DNA of 12,751 nt from Burkholderiales bacterium (GTDB lineage: Bacteria > Pseudomonadota > Gammaproteobacteria > Burkholderiales > Burkholderiaceae_C). Below, piece after piece: positions 6,161-12,751 of this stretch. The number at the start of each line of letters is the position of its first letter. Positions within the stretch are counted from its first letter, which is position 1. The translations under genes and the position numbers were made by a program. The stretch is taken from contig JAABTC010000020.1 in NCBI GenBank assembly GCA_011390055.1, positions 1 through 12,751 on the forward strand, given 5' to 3'. Under the pieces are notes generated by a model, which searched no databases, had not been told where the DNA came from, and saw nothing but the letters and a program-made list of their open reading frames with translations.

Positions 6161-7012
6161 ATGTCATTGATCCGTCTCGTTCGCGCGCCCTTCGTTGCCG
6201 CGTTGTTCGCCCTGGCCAGCGTGGCCACCACACTGCCCACGGCCGCTTTGGCGCAGGCCTCGGCGCCCGCCGCCGAGGCCTCGGCACCGGCACCGGCGGC
6301 GGCGCCCGCGCCGGTCGCGGTCGACGCGCCCGTCAATGCGGTGTCCAAGGAATCGGTGGCCAACCCCTACGGCCTGGAGGCGCTCTGGCGCGATGGCGAC
6401 ATCATCTCGCGCAGCACGCTGATCATCATGGTGATCATGTCGATGGGCAGCTGGTACATCATCTTCACCAAGCTGTTCGAGCAGAGCAAGCTGATGAAGA
6501 GCGCCAACCAGGTCGGCGCCGGCTTCTGGTCGGCCGGGTCGATCAAGAAGGGTGCCGACGCGCTCGACGAGCGCAGTGCATTCCGCTTCATCGCCGAAAG
6601 CGGCTTGAAGGCCAGCGAGCACCATGAAGGCACGCTGGTGGATTCGATCGACAAGCACACCTGGATCGGCATGAGCATGCAGCGGGCGGTCGAGAACATC
6701 AACAGCCGCCTGCAGGACGGCCTGGCCTTCCTGGCCACGGTCGGTTCGACGGCGCCTTTCGTCGGCCTGTTCGGCACCGTCTGGGGCATCCTGCACGCGC
6801 TCACCAGCATCGGCACCTCGGGCCAGGCCTCGATCGACAAGGTGGCCGGCCCGGTCGGTGAAGCCCTGATCATGACGGCCATCGGCCTGGCTGTGGCGGT
6901 GCCGGCGGTGATGGGCTACAACTGGCTGATCCGCCGCAACAAGAGCGTGATGGAGCGCGTGCGCGCCTTCTCGGGCGACGTGCACAACGTGCTGCTTGCC
7001 GGCAAGCGCTGA
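6161..7012 (+). CDS. exbB: ExbB, TonB-system proton channel subunit, with signal peptide
   Basis: A 283-residue MotA/TolQ/ExbB-family subunit that forms the inner-membrane channel around ExbD and TonB. The start is ATG 6161 with GGAG at 6152-6155. Residues 1-31 look like a cleavable signal peptide (hydrophobic stretch, then AALAQA), followed by an Ala/Pro linker to about 60. Such N-terminal extensions occur in some ExbB families but not in E. coli ExbB. Membrane helices lie at about 84-104, 188-212 and 233-256. The hallmark sequences are GSTAPFVGLFGTVWGI (195-210) and EALIMTAIGLAVAVPAVMGYN (234-254), which carry the conserved pore threonines and residues that contact ExbD. It sits 80 bp after tonB and 12 bp before the first exbD. 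Confidence 0.94.
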   Translation: MSLIRLVRAPFVAALFALASVATTLPTAALAQASAPAAEASAPAPAAAPAPVAVDAPVNAVSKESVANPYGLEALWRDGDIISRSTLIIMVIMSMGSWYIIFTKLFEQSKLMKSANQVGAGFWSAGSIKKGADALDERSAFRFIAESGLKASEHHEGTLVDSIDKHTWIGMSMQRAVENINSRLQDGLAFLATVGSTAPFVGLFGTVWGILHALTSIGTSGQASIDKVAGPVGEALIMTAIGLAVAVPAVMGYNWLIRRNKSVMERVRAFSGDVHNVLLAGKR

Positions 7013-7024
7013 GGCTGAACCGCC

Positions 7025-7462
7025 ATGTCGATGAATGTGGCGTCGGAAGACGGCGACGACGAGGAGATGAACTCCGCCATCAACACCACGCCGCTGGTCG
7101 ACGTGATGCTGGTGCTGCTGATCATCTTCATGATCACGATCCCGGTGGTGACGCAGAGCATCAAGCTCGAGTTGCCCAAGGAGCGCAACGTGCCGACCCA
7201 GACCAAACCGGAGAACATCGTGATCGCGGTCAACCGCGATGGCGAAGTGCACTGGGGTATGGAGCGGCTGCCCGACATCGAAACCCTGGTCACCCGCCTG
7301 AAGACGGTGTCGGTCAAGGAGCCGCAGCCGGAGGTGCACATCCGTGGCGACAGCGAAGTGAAGTACGAGTCGGTCGGTCGGGTGGTCGTGGCCTGCCAGC
7401 GTGCAGGCATCCTGAAGGTCGGTTTCATCACCGAGCCGCCGCCCGGCGGCATCACGCGCTAG
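7025..7462 (+). CDS. exbD: ExbD, TonB-system biopolymer transport protein (first copy)
   Basis: A 145-residue ExbD/TolR-family protein: short acidic cytoplasmic N-terminus, one membrane helix (about 24-44) and a periplasmic domain. NTTPLVDVMLVLLIIF at 20-35 places the essential proton-carrying Asp at residue 26. The periplasmic part includes ENIVIAVNRDGEVHWG and VHIRGDSEVKYESVGRVV, typical of the family. It ends in a Pro/Gly tail (EPPPGGITR) absent from the second copy. It starts 12 bp after exbB with only a weak ribosome binding site, and 10 bp separate it from the next exbD, so all are probably on one transcript. Confidence 0.93.
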   Translation: MSMNVASEDGDDEEMNSAINTTPLVDVMLVLLIIFMITIPVVTQSIKLELPKERNVPTQTKPENIVIAVNRDGEVHWGMERLPDIETLVTRLKTVSVKEPQPEVHIRGDSEVKYESVGRVVVACQRAGILKVGFITEPPPGGITR

Positions 7463-7472
7463 GAGCACGAGC

Positions 7473-7895
7473 ATGTCGATGCAAGTAGGGTCCAGCGGCG
7501 GCGAAGACGCGCCGGTGATGGAGATGAACATGACGCCGCTGATCGACGTCATGCTGGTGCTGCTGATCCTGTTCATCATCACGATCCCGATCCAGACGCA
7601 CGCGGTCAAGATGAACATGCCGATCCCGAGCAACGCCCAGCCGAAGGAGCCGCGGCCGCCGATCCGCATCGACGTCGACTTCGACGGCACGATCGGCTGG
7701 AACGGTGTGGCGGTCACGACGTCGGAACTGCAGGCCAACCTGGCCGAAGTGGCGCGCGAAGCCGACCAGCAGGAGGTGCATCTGCGCCCGAACAAGCTCG
7801 TGACGTACAAGCATGTCGCGCTGGTCATGGCCAGCGCGCAGCGCCTGGGCGTCACCAAGATCGGCCTGGTCGGCAACGAACAGTTCATGAACTGA
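7473..7895 (+). CDS. exbD: ExbD, TonB-system biopolymer transport protein (second copy)
   Basis: A 140-residue ExbD/TolR-family protein distinct from its neighbour: both start MSM(N/Q)V, and NMTPLIDVMLVLLILF at 19-34 again gives the essential Asp, here residue 25, but the periplasmic domains differ widely. The periplasmic part has IRIDVDFDGTIGWNG and VHLRPNKLVTYKHVALVM. AGGAG (7461-7465) lies seven bases before ATG 7473 and includes the end of the preceding stop codon. In Xanthomonas campestris a tonB-exbB-exbD1-exbD2 cluster is known in which exbD2 is dispensable for iron uptake but needed for other TonB-linked functions; whether the same division of labour holds here is inference. A hairpin follows the gene. 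Confidence 0.92.
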   Translation: MSMQVGSSGGEDAPVMEMNMTPLIDVMLVLLILFIITIPIQTHAVKMNMPIPSNAQPKEPRPPIRIDVDFDGTIGWNGVAVTTSELQANLAEVAREADQQEVHLRPNKLVTYKHVALVMASAQRLGVTKIGLVGNEQFMN

Positions 7896-7917
7896 AACCG
7901 GCGTCAACGCCCGCCGC

Positions 7918-7957
7918 ACGGGGACCGTTGCCGGGGAAGCCGGCGGGTCCCCGTTCT
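7918..7957 (+). terminator. Bipartite hairpin after the second exbD
   Basis: ACGGGGACC (7918-7926) and GGTCCCCGT (7946-7954) form a perfect 9-bp stem. Inside it GCCGG (7930-7934) and CCGGC (7940-7944) form a 5-bp stem with loop GGAAG. The downstream T-run is only TTCT, so termination may be partial, leaving the TPR-like gene at reduced expression. The structure could also protect the 3' end of the upstream mRNA. Confidence 0.65.
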
Positions 7958-7976
7958 GCATTCACGAGAGCCTCCC

Positions 7977-9191
7977 ATGAAAACCATCCGCGTCCTCACC
8001 GCCACCTTGATCGCCGCAGGCCTGGTCGGCGCCGCCACGGCGCAGTCGATCCGCCCCGAGGTGGGTCGTCCGTTGCAGCAGGCCAGCGAGCTGTTGAAGG
8101 CGGGCAAGGCGCGCGAAGCCCTGGCCAAGGCCCGCGAAGCCGACCGCGTGAGCGGCAAGAATGCGTCCGAGCAGTTGATGGTCGACCGCATGACGGGTGC
8201 CGCGGCGCAGCGCGCGGGCGACAACGCCGCGGCCATTGCCGCCTTCGAATCGGTGATGGGCTCCGGCCGCTTGTCGGGCGGCGAGCAGGCGCAGATCGCC
8301 GAGTCGATCGCCTACGCCTACTCGCAGCAGAAGAACTGGCCCAAGACGACCGAGTGGGCCAACCGCGCCAAGGCAGCCGGCGGCAATTCAGCGTCACTGA
8401 ACCAGTTGATCGCGTTCGTGCAATCGCAGAGCGGCGACTACGCGACGATCCTCCGCGACGCCCAGGCTGCGGTTGCGCGCGACGAGCAGGCTGGCCGCCG
8501 CCCCGGCGAAGATGACCTGTTGCGCCTGGCCGATGCGGCCAAGCGGCAGAACAACAATGCCGCGTACTCGGCTGCGCTCGAGAAGCTGGTGCTCCACTAC
8601 CCGAAGAAAGACTACTGGAGTGCCCATCTGGCGGGGCTGCAGCGCAAGCCGGGGTTTGCCAGCCGCCTCAGCCTGGACGTGATGCGGCTGCGCCTGGCCA
8701 ACGGCCTGATCACCAAGACCGACGACTTCATGGAGATGGCCCAGCTGGCGCTGCAGGCGGGCGTGCCGGTCGAGGCGAAATCGATCGTCGACAAGGGCTA
8801 CGCGGCAGGCGCGCTGGGCACGGGCGAGCAGGCTGCGCGCCACCAACGCCTGCGCGAGCTGGTGCTCAAGCAGCAGGCCGAATCCGCCACCGCGATCGAC
8901 AAGGAAGCGGTCGAGGCCGCCGCGATGAAGGACGGCAACGACCTCGTCAAGGTCGGCACCGTCTATGCCTCGATGGGCCAGTACGACAAGGCCGTCGAGC
9001 TGATCGAAAAGGGCATCGCCAAAGGCGGCTTGAAGCGGCCCGACGATGCCCGGTTGCGCCTCGGACTGGCGCTGGCGAACGCGCCGAAGACGCGCACGCG
9101 GGGCTTGCAGGTGCTGCGCCAGGTGGGCGGCAGCGACGGCACCGCGGACGTGGCCAAGCTTTACGCAGTGGCCGTGCAGCAGCAGGCCTGA
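7977..9191 (+). CDS. Secreted helical-repeat (TPR-like) protein linked to the TonB cluster
   Basis: A 404-residue protein with a signal peptide (residues 1-23, cleavage likely near ATAQS), so probably periplasmic. The rest is almost entirely helical. TPR-like units are visible at about 29-62 (PLQQASELLKAGKAREALAK), 70-97, 105-135 and most clearly 324-350 (VKVGTVYASMGQYDKAVELI). There is no catalytic motif, so a scaffold or partner-binding role is likely. It starts 81 bp after the second exbD, beyond a hairpin, with GAGAG (7966-7970) as a weak ribosome binding site. TPR proteins are known at the end of TonB clusters of Vibrio and Shewanella; a similar accessory role here is an inference from position. 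Confidence is high that it is a gene and moderate for its role. Confidence 0.85.
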   Translation: MKTIRVLTATLIAAGLVGAATAQSIRPEVGRPLQQASELLKAGKAREALAKAREADRVSGKNASEQLMVDRMTGAAAQRAGDNAAAIAAFESVMGSGRLSGGEQAQIAESIAYAYSQQKNWPKTTEWANRAKAAGGNSASLNQLIAFVQSQSGDYATILRDAQAAVARDEQAGRRPGEDDLLRLADAAKRQNNNAAYSAALEKLVLHYPKKDYWSAHLAGLQRKPGFASRLSLDVMRLRLANGLITKTDDFMEMAQLALQAGVPVEAKSIVDKGYAAGALGTGEQAARHQRLRELVLKQQAESATAIDKEAVEAAAMKDGNDLVKVGTVYASMGQYDKAVELIEKGIAKGGLKRPDDARLRLGLALANAPKTRTRGLQVLRQVGGSDGTADVAKLYAVAVQQQA

Positions 9192-9216
9192 GAGTCCGCG
9201 GCGCAAGCTCGGCGGG

Positions 9217-10011
9217 ATGAACGACACCCTGCGCTTCGGGCTGGCCGGCCGCGTCGTCGTCGTCACGGGCGCGGCGCAAGGCATCGGCCAGGCTTGCGTG
9301 CAACGGCTGGCGGCCGAAGGCGCCCGCCTTGCGCTGTGGGACGTCGACGATGCAGCCGCGAGCGCCTCCGCCGCTGCGCTCGCCTCCCGGGGCGTCGACG
9401 CCCTCGCGTTGCACTGCAACGTGGCCCGCAAGGCTGACGTCGATGCGGCCCTGGCCGCGACCGTGCAGCGCTTCGGCCGTGTCGACGGCCTGGTCAACAA
9501 CGCCGGCATCTTCAAGGCGGCGCCGTTCCTGGACATCACCGAGGCCGATTGGGACGCCGTGATCGAGGTCAACCTCAAAGGCCAGTTCCTCGTCGGCCAG
9601 GCGGTGGCGCGACAGATGGTCGCTCAAGGGTCGAGCGAAGCAGGCGGCGCGATCGTCAACATGAGTTCGGTCAATGCGCGCCTGGCGATCGCCAGCATCG
9701 CCAGCTACAACGCCAGCAAGGGCGGCATCGACCAGCTGACGCGCGTGATGGCACTGGCCCTGGCCGAGCATGGCATCCGCGTCAACGGCGTCGCGCCGGG
9801 AACCATCGCCACCGAGCTGGCGGCCAAGGCGGTCCTGACCAGCGACGAGGCCAAGGCACGCATCATGAGCCGCACACCGATGAAGCGGCTCGGACAGCCC
9901 GAGGAGATCGCAGACGTCGTGGCCTTCCTGCTCAGCGCTGCAGCGAGCTACATGACCGGCGAGACTGTGCTGGTCGATGGTGGTCGGCTGACGTTGAACT
10001 ACACGGTTTGA
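9217..10011 (+). CDS. SDR-family NAD(P)-dependent oxidoreductase
   Basis: A 264-residue classical short-chain dehydrogenase/reductase. TGAAQGIG (17-24) is the nucleotide-binding loop, and Asp42 at the end of the second strand suggests NAD(H) over NADP(H). NNAG (94-97), Asn119 in EVNL, Ser150/151 in NMSS, and Tyr164/Lys168 in YNASK complete the catalytic set. GVAPGTIATE (191-200) and VLVDGG (251-256) are the usual C-terminal landmarks. It resembles FabG-like or sugar/alcohol dehydrogenases, but the substrate cannot be read from the sequence. The start at ATG 9217, 25 bp after the TPR-like gene, places the Rossmann fold at the usual distance from the N-terminus. Its stop codon overlaps the start of the next gene. 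Confidence 0.9.
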   Translation: MNDTLRFGLAGRVVVVTGAAQGIGQACVQRLAAEGARLALWDVDDAAASASAAALASRGVDALALHCNVARKADVDAALAATVQRFGRVDGLVNNAGIFKAAPFLDITEADWDAVIEVNLKGQFLVGQAVARQMVAQGSSEAGGAIVNMSSVNARLAIASIASYNASKGGIDQLTRVMALALAEHGIRVNGVAPGTIATELAAKAVLTSDEAKARIMSRTPMKRLGQPEEIADVVAFLLSAAASYMTGETVLVDGGRLTLNYTV

Positions 10012-10583
10012 GCCTGGAGGCTTTCGCGGTCAGCACCGGCGTCGTGGCCCTCGGCGAGATCGGCGACAAGACGCAACTGCTGGCGCTGCTGCTGGCCGCG
10101 CGCTATCGCGCGCCGCGGCCGATCATGGCCGGCATCCTGGTCGCGACCCTGGCCAACCACGCCCTCGCCGCCGCCCTCGGCACCTGGTTGACGCGACTGG
10201 TCGACCCGCAATGGCTGCGCTGGGGCCTGGGCTTGTCGTTCCTCGCAGTGGCGGCGTGGATGCTGGTGCCCGACAAGGCCGACGACCTCGACACCGGTGC
10301 GCCGCGTTCGCGCCTGGGTGTCTTCGGCATCACCGTGATCGCCTTCTTCCTGGCCGAGATGGGCGACAAGACGCAGATCGCCACGGTGATGCTGGCCGCA
10401 CGCTACGAAGCCCTGCTCACGGTCACCGCCGGCACCACGCTGGGCATGATGATCGCCAACGTGCCGGCCGTGCTGCTCGGCGAGCGCGCGGTGCGCTTCG
10501 TGCCGATCGCCTGGGTGCACCGCATCGCGGCAGGGGTGTTCGCCGCGATCGGCATCGCGGTGCTGGCAGGCGTCGGTGGCTGA
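10008..10583 (+). CDS. TMEM165/GDT1 (UPF0016) family cation transporter
   Basis: A 191-residue polytopic membrane protein with the two signature repeats of the family, EIGDKT (17-22) and EMGDKT (117-122), each on a transmembrane helix. About six helices are visible, three per half, around a hydrophilic linker (88-103). Family members exchange Mn2+ or Ca2+ for protons, and a bacterial member exports Mn2+ in Vibrio, so manganese export is the likeliest role. The start is TTG 10008, which overlaps the SDR stop as TTGA and gives MSLEAFAVSTGVV, matching the usual N-terminus; a CTG at 10014 is the alternative. No Shine-Dalgarno precedes it, so translation is probably coupled to the SDR gene. No yybP-ykoY riboswitch can lie in front, since there is no gap. 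Confidence 0.88.
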   Translation: MSLEAFAVSTGVVALGEIGDKTQLLALLLAARYRAPRPIMAGILVATLANHALAAALGTWLTRLVDPQWLRWGLGLSFLAVAAWMLVPDKADDLDTGAPRSRLGVFGITVIAFFLAEMGDKTQIATVMLAARYEALLTVTAGTTLGMMIANVPAVLLGERAVRFVPIAWVHRIAAGVFAAIGIAVLAGVGG

Positions 10584-10608
10584 GCCCGTTCTGCCGCAAA
10601 ATGGGGCG

Positions 10609-11040
10609 ATGAAATACCTCCACACCATGGTCCGCGTCACCGACATCGAGGCCTCGCTGCGCTTCTACCGCGACGCGCTCGGCCTCGAAGTGCTCTCTCG
10701 CCGTGACAACGAAGCCGGTCGCTACACGCTGGTCTTCCTCGCTGCCCCGGGCGATACCGCGGCGCAGGTCGAGCTGACCCACAACTGGCCCGGCGAGGGC
10801 GACGCCGAGGTCTACAACGGTGGCCGCAACTTCGGCCATCTGGCCTATGCCGTGGACGACATCCATGCAGCCTGCCAGCGCCTGCAGGACCACGGTGTGA
10901 CGATCAACCGCCCGCCGCGCGACGGCCGCATGGCCTTCGTGCGCTCACCCGACAACATCTCGATCGAGCTGCTGCAGGCGGGCGCGGCGCTGGCGCCCGC
11001 AGAGCCCTGGAAGTCGATGCCGAATGTCGGCGCCTGGTGA
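10609..11040 (+). CDS. gloA: Glyoxalase I (lactoylglutathione lyase)
   Basis: A 143-residue cytoplasmic enzyme that isomerises the methylglyoxal-glutathione hemithioacetal to S-lactoylglutathione. The start ATG 10609 gives MKYLHTMVRV, the usual N-terminus; a longer frame from 10576 overlaps the preceding gene. The four metal ligands of bacterial glyoxalase I are recognisable: His5, Glu55 (QVELTHNW), His77 (NFGHLAY) and Glu120 (NISIELLQ). ASLRFYRDALGLEVL (15-29) is the family signature. The length and lack of insertions suit the Ni-type bacterial enzyme, slightly longer than E. coli GloA at the C-terminus. It lies 25 bp after the GDT1 gene and 3 bp before the PaiB-type gene. Confidence 0.93.
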   Translation: MKYLHTMVRVTDIEASLRFYRDALGLEVLSRRDNEAGRYTLVFLAAPGDTAAQVELTHNWPGEGDAEVYNGGRNFGHLAYAVDDIHAACQRLQDHGVTINRPPRDGRMAFVRSPDNISIELLQAGAALAPAEPWKSMPNVGAW

Positions 11041-11043
11041 CCG

Positions 11044-11655
11044 GTGTACCTGCCGCGCCACTTCGAGCAGAACGATCGCCAAGCGCTCATCGCGTTGATG
11101 CGCGATCGACCGCTGGCCACGCTGATCCTCGCGGCGCCCGACGGCCCGACGGCCGACTTGATTCCGCTGGAGTACAGCCCCGACGAGGGCGAGCAAGGCA
11201 CGCTGCGCGGCCATGTGGCCCGCGCCAACCCGCTGTGGCAGCACGCTGGCTCGGTGGCGCTGGCCGTTTTCCACGGGCCCGACGCCTACATTTCTCCGGG
11301 CTGGTACGCCAGCAAGCGTGAGCATGGCAAGGTCGTGCCGACCTGGAACTACACGATGGTGCAGGCCCGAGGGCGCTTGCGCGTGGTCGAGCAGGCGCCC
11401 TGGCTGCACGCACTGGTCGAACGCCTGACCCGACATCACGAAGCAGCGCAGCGCGCACCTTGGCACGTCGGCGACGCGCCGGCCGATTTCGTGGCCCAGA
11501 TGCTCGGGGCCATCGTCGGCATCGAGATTCCAATCGACACCTTGCTCGGCAAATGGAAGGTGAGCCAGAACCGCAGCGCGGCCGACCGACAGGGCGTCGC
11601 CGAAGGACTCGGCCAGGGCGAGCTGGCCGCGCAGGTGCAGACGCACGGCCGCTGA
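11044..11655 (+). CDS. FMN-binding PaiB-type protein
   Basis: A 203-residue protein of the family called FMN-binding negative transcriptional regulator after Bacillus PaiB, with the split-barrel flavin-binding fold. The start is GTG 11044, three bases after the gloA stop, giving MYLPRHFEQND, the standard opening of the family. Landmarks are GHVARANPLW (56-65), the strongly conserved ISPGWYASKREHGKVVPTWN (83-102) and LLGKWKVSQNRS (167-178). No DNA-binding domain is visible, so a flavin- or heme-linked enzymatic role is as likely as regulation. It closes the plus-strand run that began with the SDR gene and converges on eda with a 33-bp gap. Confidence 0.9.
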   Translation: MYLPRHFEQNDRQALIALMRDRPLATLILAAPDGPTADLIPLEYSPDEGEQGTLRGHVARANPLWQHAGSVALAVFHGPDAYISPGWYASKREHGKVVPTWNYTMVQARGRLRVVEQAPWLHALVERLTRHHEAAQRAPWHVGDAPADFVAQMLGAIVGIEIPIDTLLGKWKVSQNRSAADRQGVAEGLGQGELAAQVQTHGR

Positions 11656-11677
11656 ACGCGGTGCACGGCGCGGCCGC

Positions 11678-11690
11678 GAGCCCCAGGCTC
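11678..11690. terminator. Short hairpin between convergent PaiB-type gene and eda
   Basis: GAGCC (11678-11682), loop CCA and GGCTC (11686-11690) form a perfect 5-bp stem that includes part of the eda stop codon, next to a CGCGGCCGCG palindrome (11669-11678). There is no T-run on either strand, so intrinsic termination is doubtful. Confidence 0.2.
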
Positions 11691-12320
11691 AGCCCACGCG
11701 TGCGCGCAAGCTTGCCGTGGCGCGGGCCAGCGCGGTGATGGCGGCCCAGTCGCCCCGTGCCACGGCGTCGGCGGGCGTCAGCCACGAGCCGCCGCAGACC
11801 TTCACGTTCGGCAGTGCAAGGTAGCTCGCTGCGCTCGCGGCGTCGATGCCGCCGGTGGGGCAGAACGCGATGTCGGGGAACGGGCCGGCCAGGGCCTTCA
11901 ACAGCGCCACGCCGCCCGCCGCGCCGGCCGGGAAGAACTTGAGAAAGCCGAAGCCGTCGGCGGCAGCCAGCATCACTTCGCTGGCAGTGGCCACGCCGGG
12001 CAGCAGCGGCAGCGCGGCCTCCAGGCAGGCACGGCCCATCGCCTCGGTGTAACCCGGGCTGACGCCGAAGACGCAGCCGGCATCCTTGGCGCGGCGCACA
12101 TCGCTGGCGCTGCGCAGCGTGCCGGCACCGACCAGGGCCTCGGGCACGTCGCGCGCGATGGCTTCGATGCAGGCCAACGCCACGGGGGTGCGCAAGGTCA
12201 CCTCCAGCACCCGCACGCCGCCCGCGACCAGCGCGCGCGCCAGCGGCACCGCGTCCGCCACGCGCTGCAACACGATCACGGGAATGACCGGGCCGTGTTC
12301 GGCGAGTTCGAGGGTCGAGG

Positions 12321-12330
<10 letters not shown>
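11689..12330 (-). CDS. eda: KDPG/KHG aldolase (2-dehydro-3-deoxy-6-phosphogluconate aldolase)
   Basis: A 213-residue class I aldolase that splits KDPG into pyruvate and glyceraldehyde 3-phosphate, the last step of the Entner-Doudoroff pathway. The start ATG 12330 has GGAGGG at 12345-12340 on the minus strand. Glu43 and Arg47 in VLEVTLRT (41-48), VGAGTLRS, SPGYTE (91-96), LPGVATASE and the Schiff-base Lys131 in FLKFFPAGAAGG (129-140) are all present, as are the phosphate-binding CPTGGI and GGSWL stretches. The length matches E. coli Eda. It overlaps the end of edd by 10 bp, so the two are one operon with coupled translation. Confidence 0.95.

Positions 12331-12751
<421 letters not shown>

Noticed and set aside
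6164..7888. A 574-codon open frame on the minus strand rich in His, Asp and Arg
   Set aside because: It lies antisense to exbB and both exbD genes, which have clear family motifs. Its composition is that of a GC-rich shadow frame.
9985..10020. Manganese riboswitch (yybP-ykoY type) before the GDT1-type gene
   Set aside because: The gene overlaps the SDR stop codon, so there is no leader to hold one.

Overview
The window is about 12.7 kb of chromosomal-type, high-GC DNA with dense genes and short gaps. Codon use, the gene families and the way they are arranged suggest a betaproteobacterium of the order Burkholderiales, perhaps the Rubrivivax/Leptothrix/Methylibium/Piscinibacter group. That placement is an inference from protein character, because there is no rRNA in the window. 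I see no insertion sequence, phage gene, tRNA, rRNA or CRISPR array, and no sign of recent transfer.

Left arm (1-2531). A minus-strand operon reads, from its promoter near 2470 leftwards: a complete DUF5666 lipoprotein with five repeats, a DUF6502 protein with a helix-turn-helix-like segment, and a second DUF5666 lipoprotein that runs off the window edge. The first gap is 20 bp and the second junction is an ATGA overlap. The two lipoproteins are paralogues flanking the cytoplasmic protein. This is the least understood system here and the best candidate for something undescribed. The operon diverges from dinB (DNA polymerase IV) across a 152-bp gap holding a TGCAAAT/ATTTGCA inverted repeat.

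Middle (2532-5105). dinB is followed 23 bp later by an FMN-dependent alpha-hydroxy-acid dehydrogenase of the L-lactate dehydrogenase family. Convergent to these is an 80-residue membrane protein of unknown function.

TonB region (5106-9191). A 270-bp gap leads into tonB (TTG start with a strong ribosome binding site), exbB (with a signal peptide and Ala/Pro linker), two different exbD genes, a bipartite hairpin, and a secreted helical-repeat (TPR-like) protein. TonB, ExbB and the ExbD proteins form the proton-driven inner-membrane motor that energises outer-membrane receptors. The TPR-like protein probably works in the periplasm with this machine, by analogy with TPR proteins of other TonB clusters.

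Right arm (9217-12751). A tight plus-strand run encodes a short-chain dehydrogenase, a GDT1/TMEM165-type cation transporter, glyoxalase I (gloA) and a PaiB-type FMN-binding protein, with gaps from a 4-bp overlap to 25 bp. Convergent to it, on the minus strand, is the Entner-Doudoroff pair edd-eda with a 10-bp overlap; edd is cut by the window end. Glyoxalase I, the ED pathway and the lactate-type dehydrogenase all touch triose/pyruvate/lactate metabolism, but only edd and eda are clearly one functional unit.
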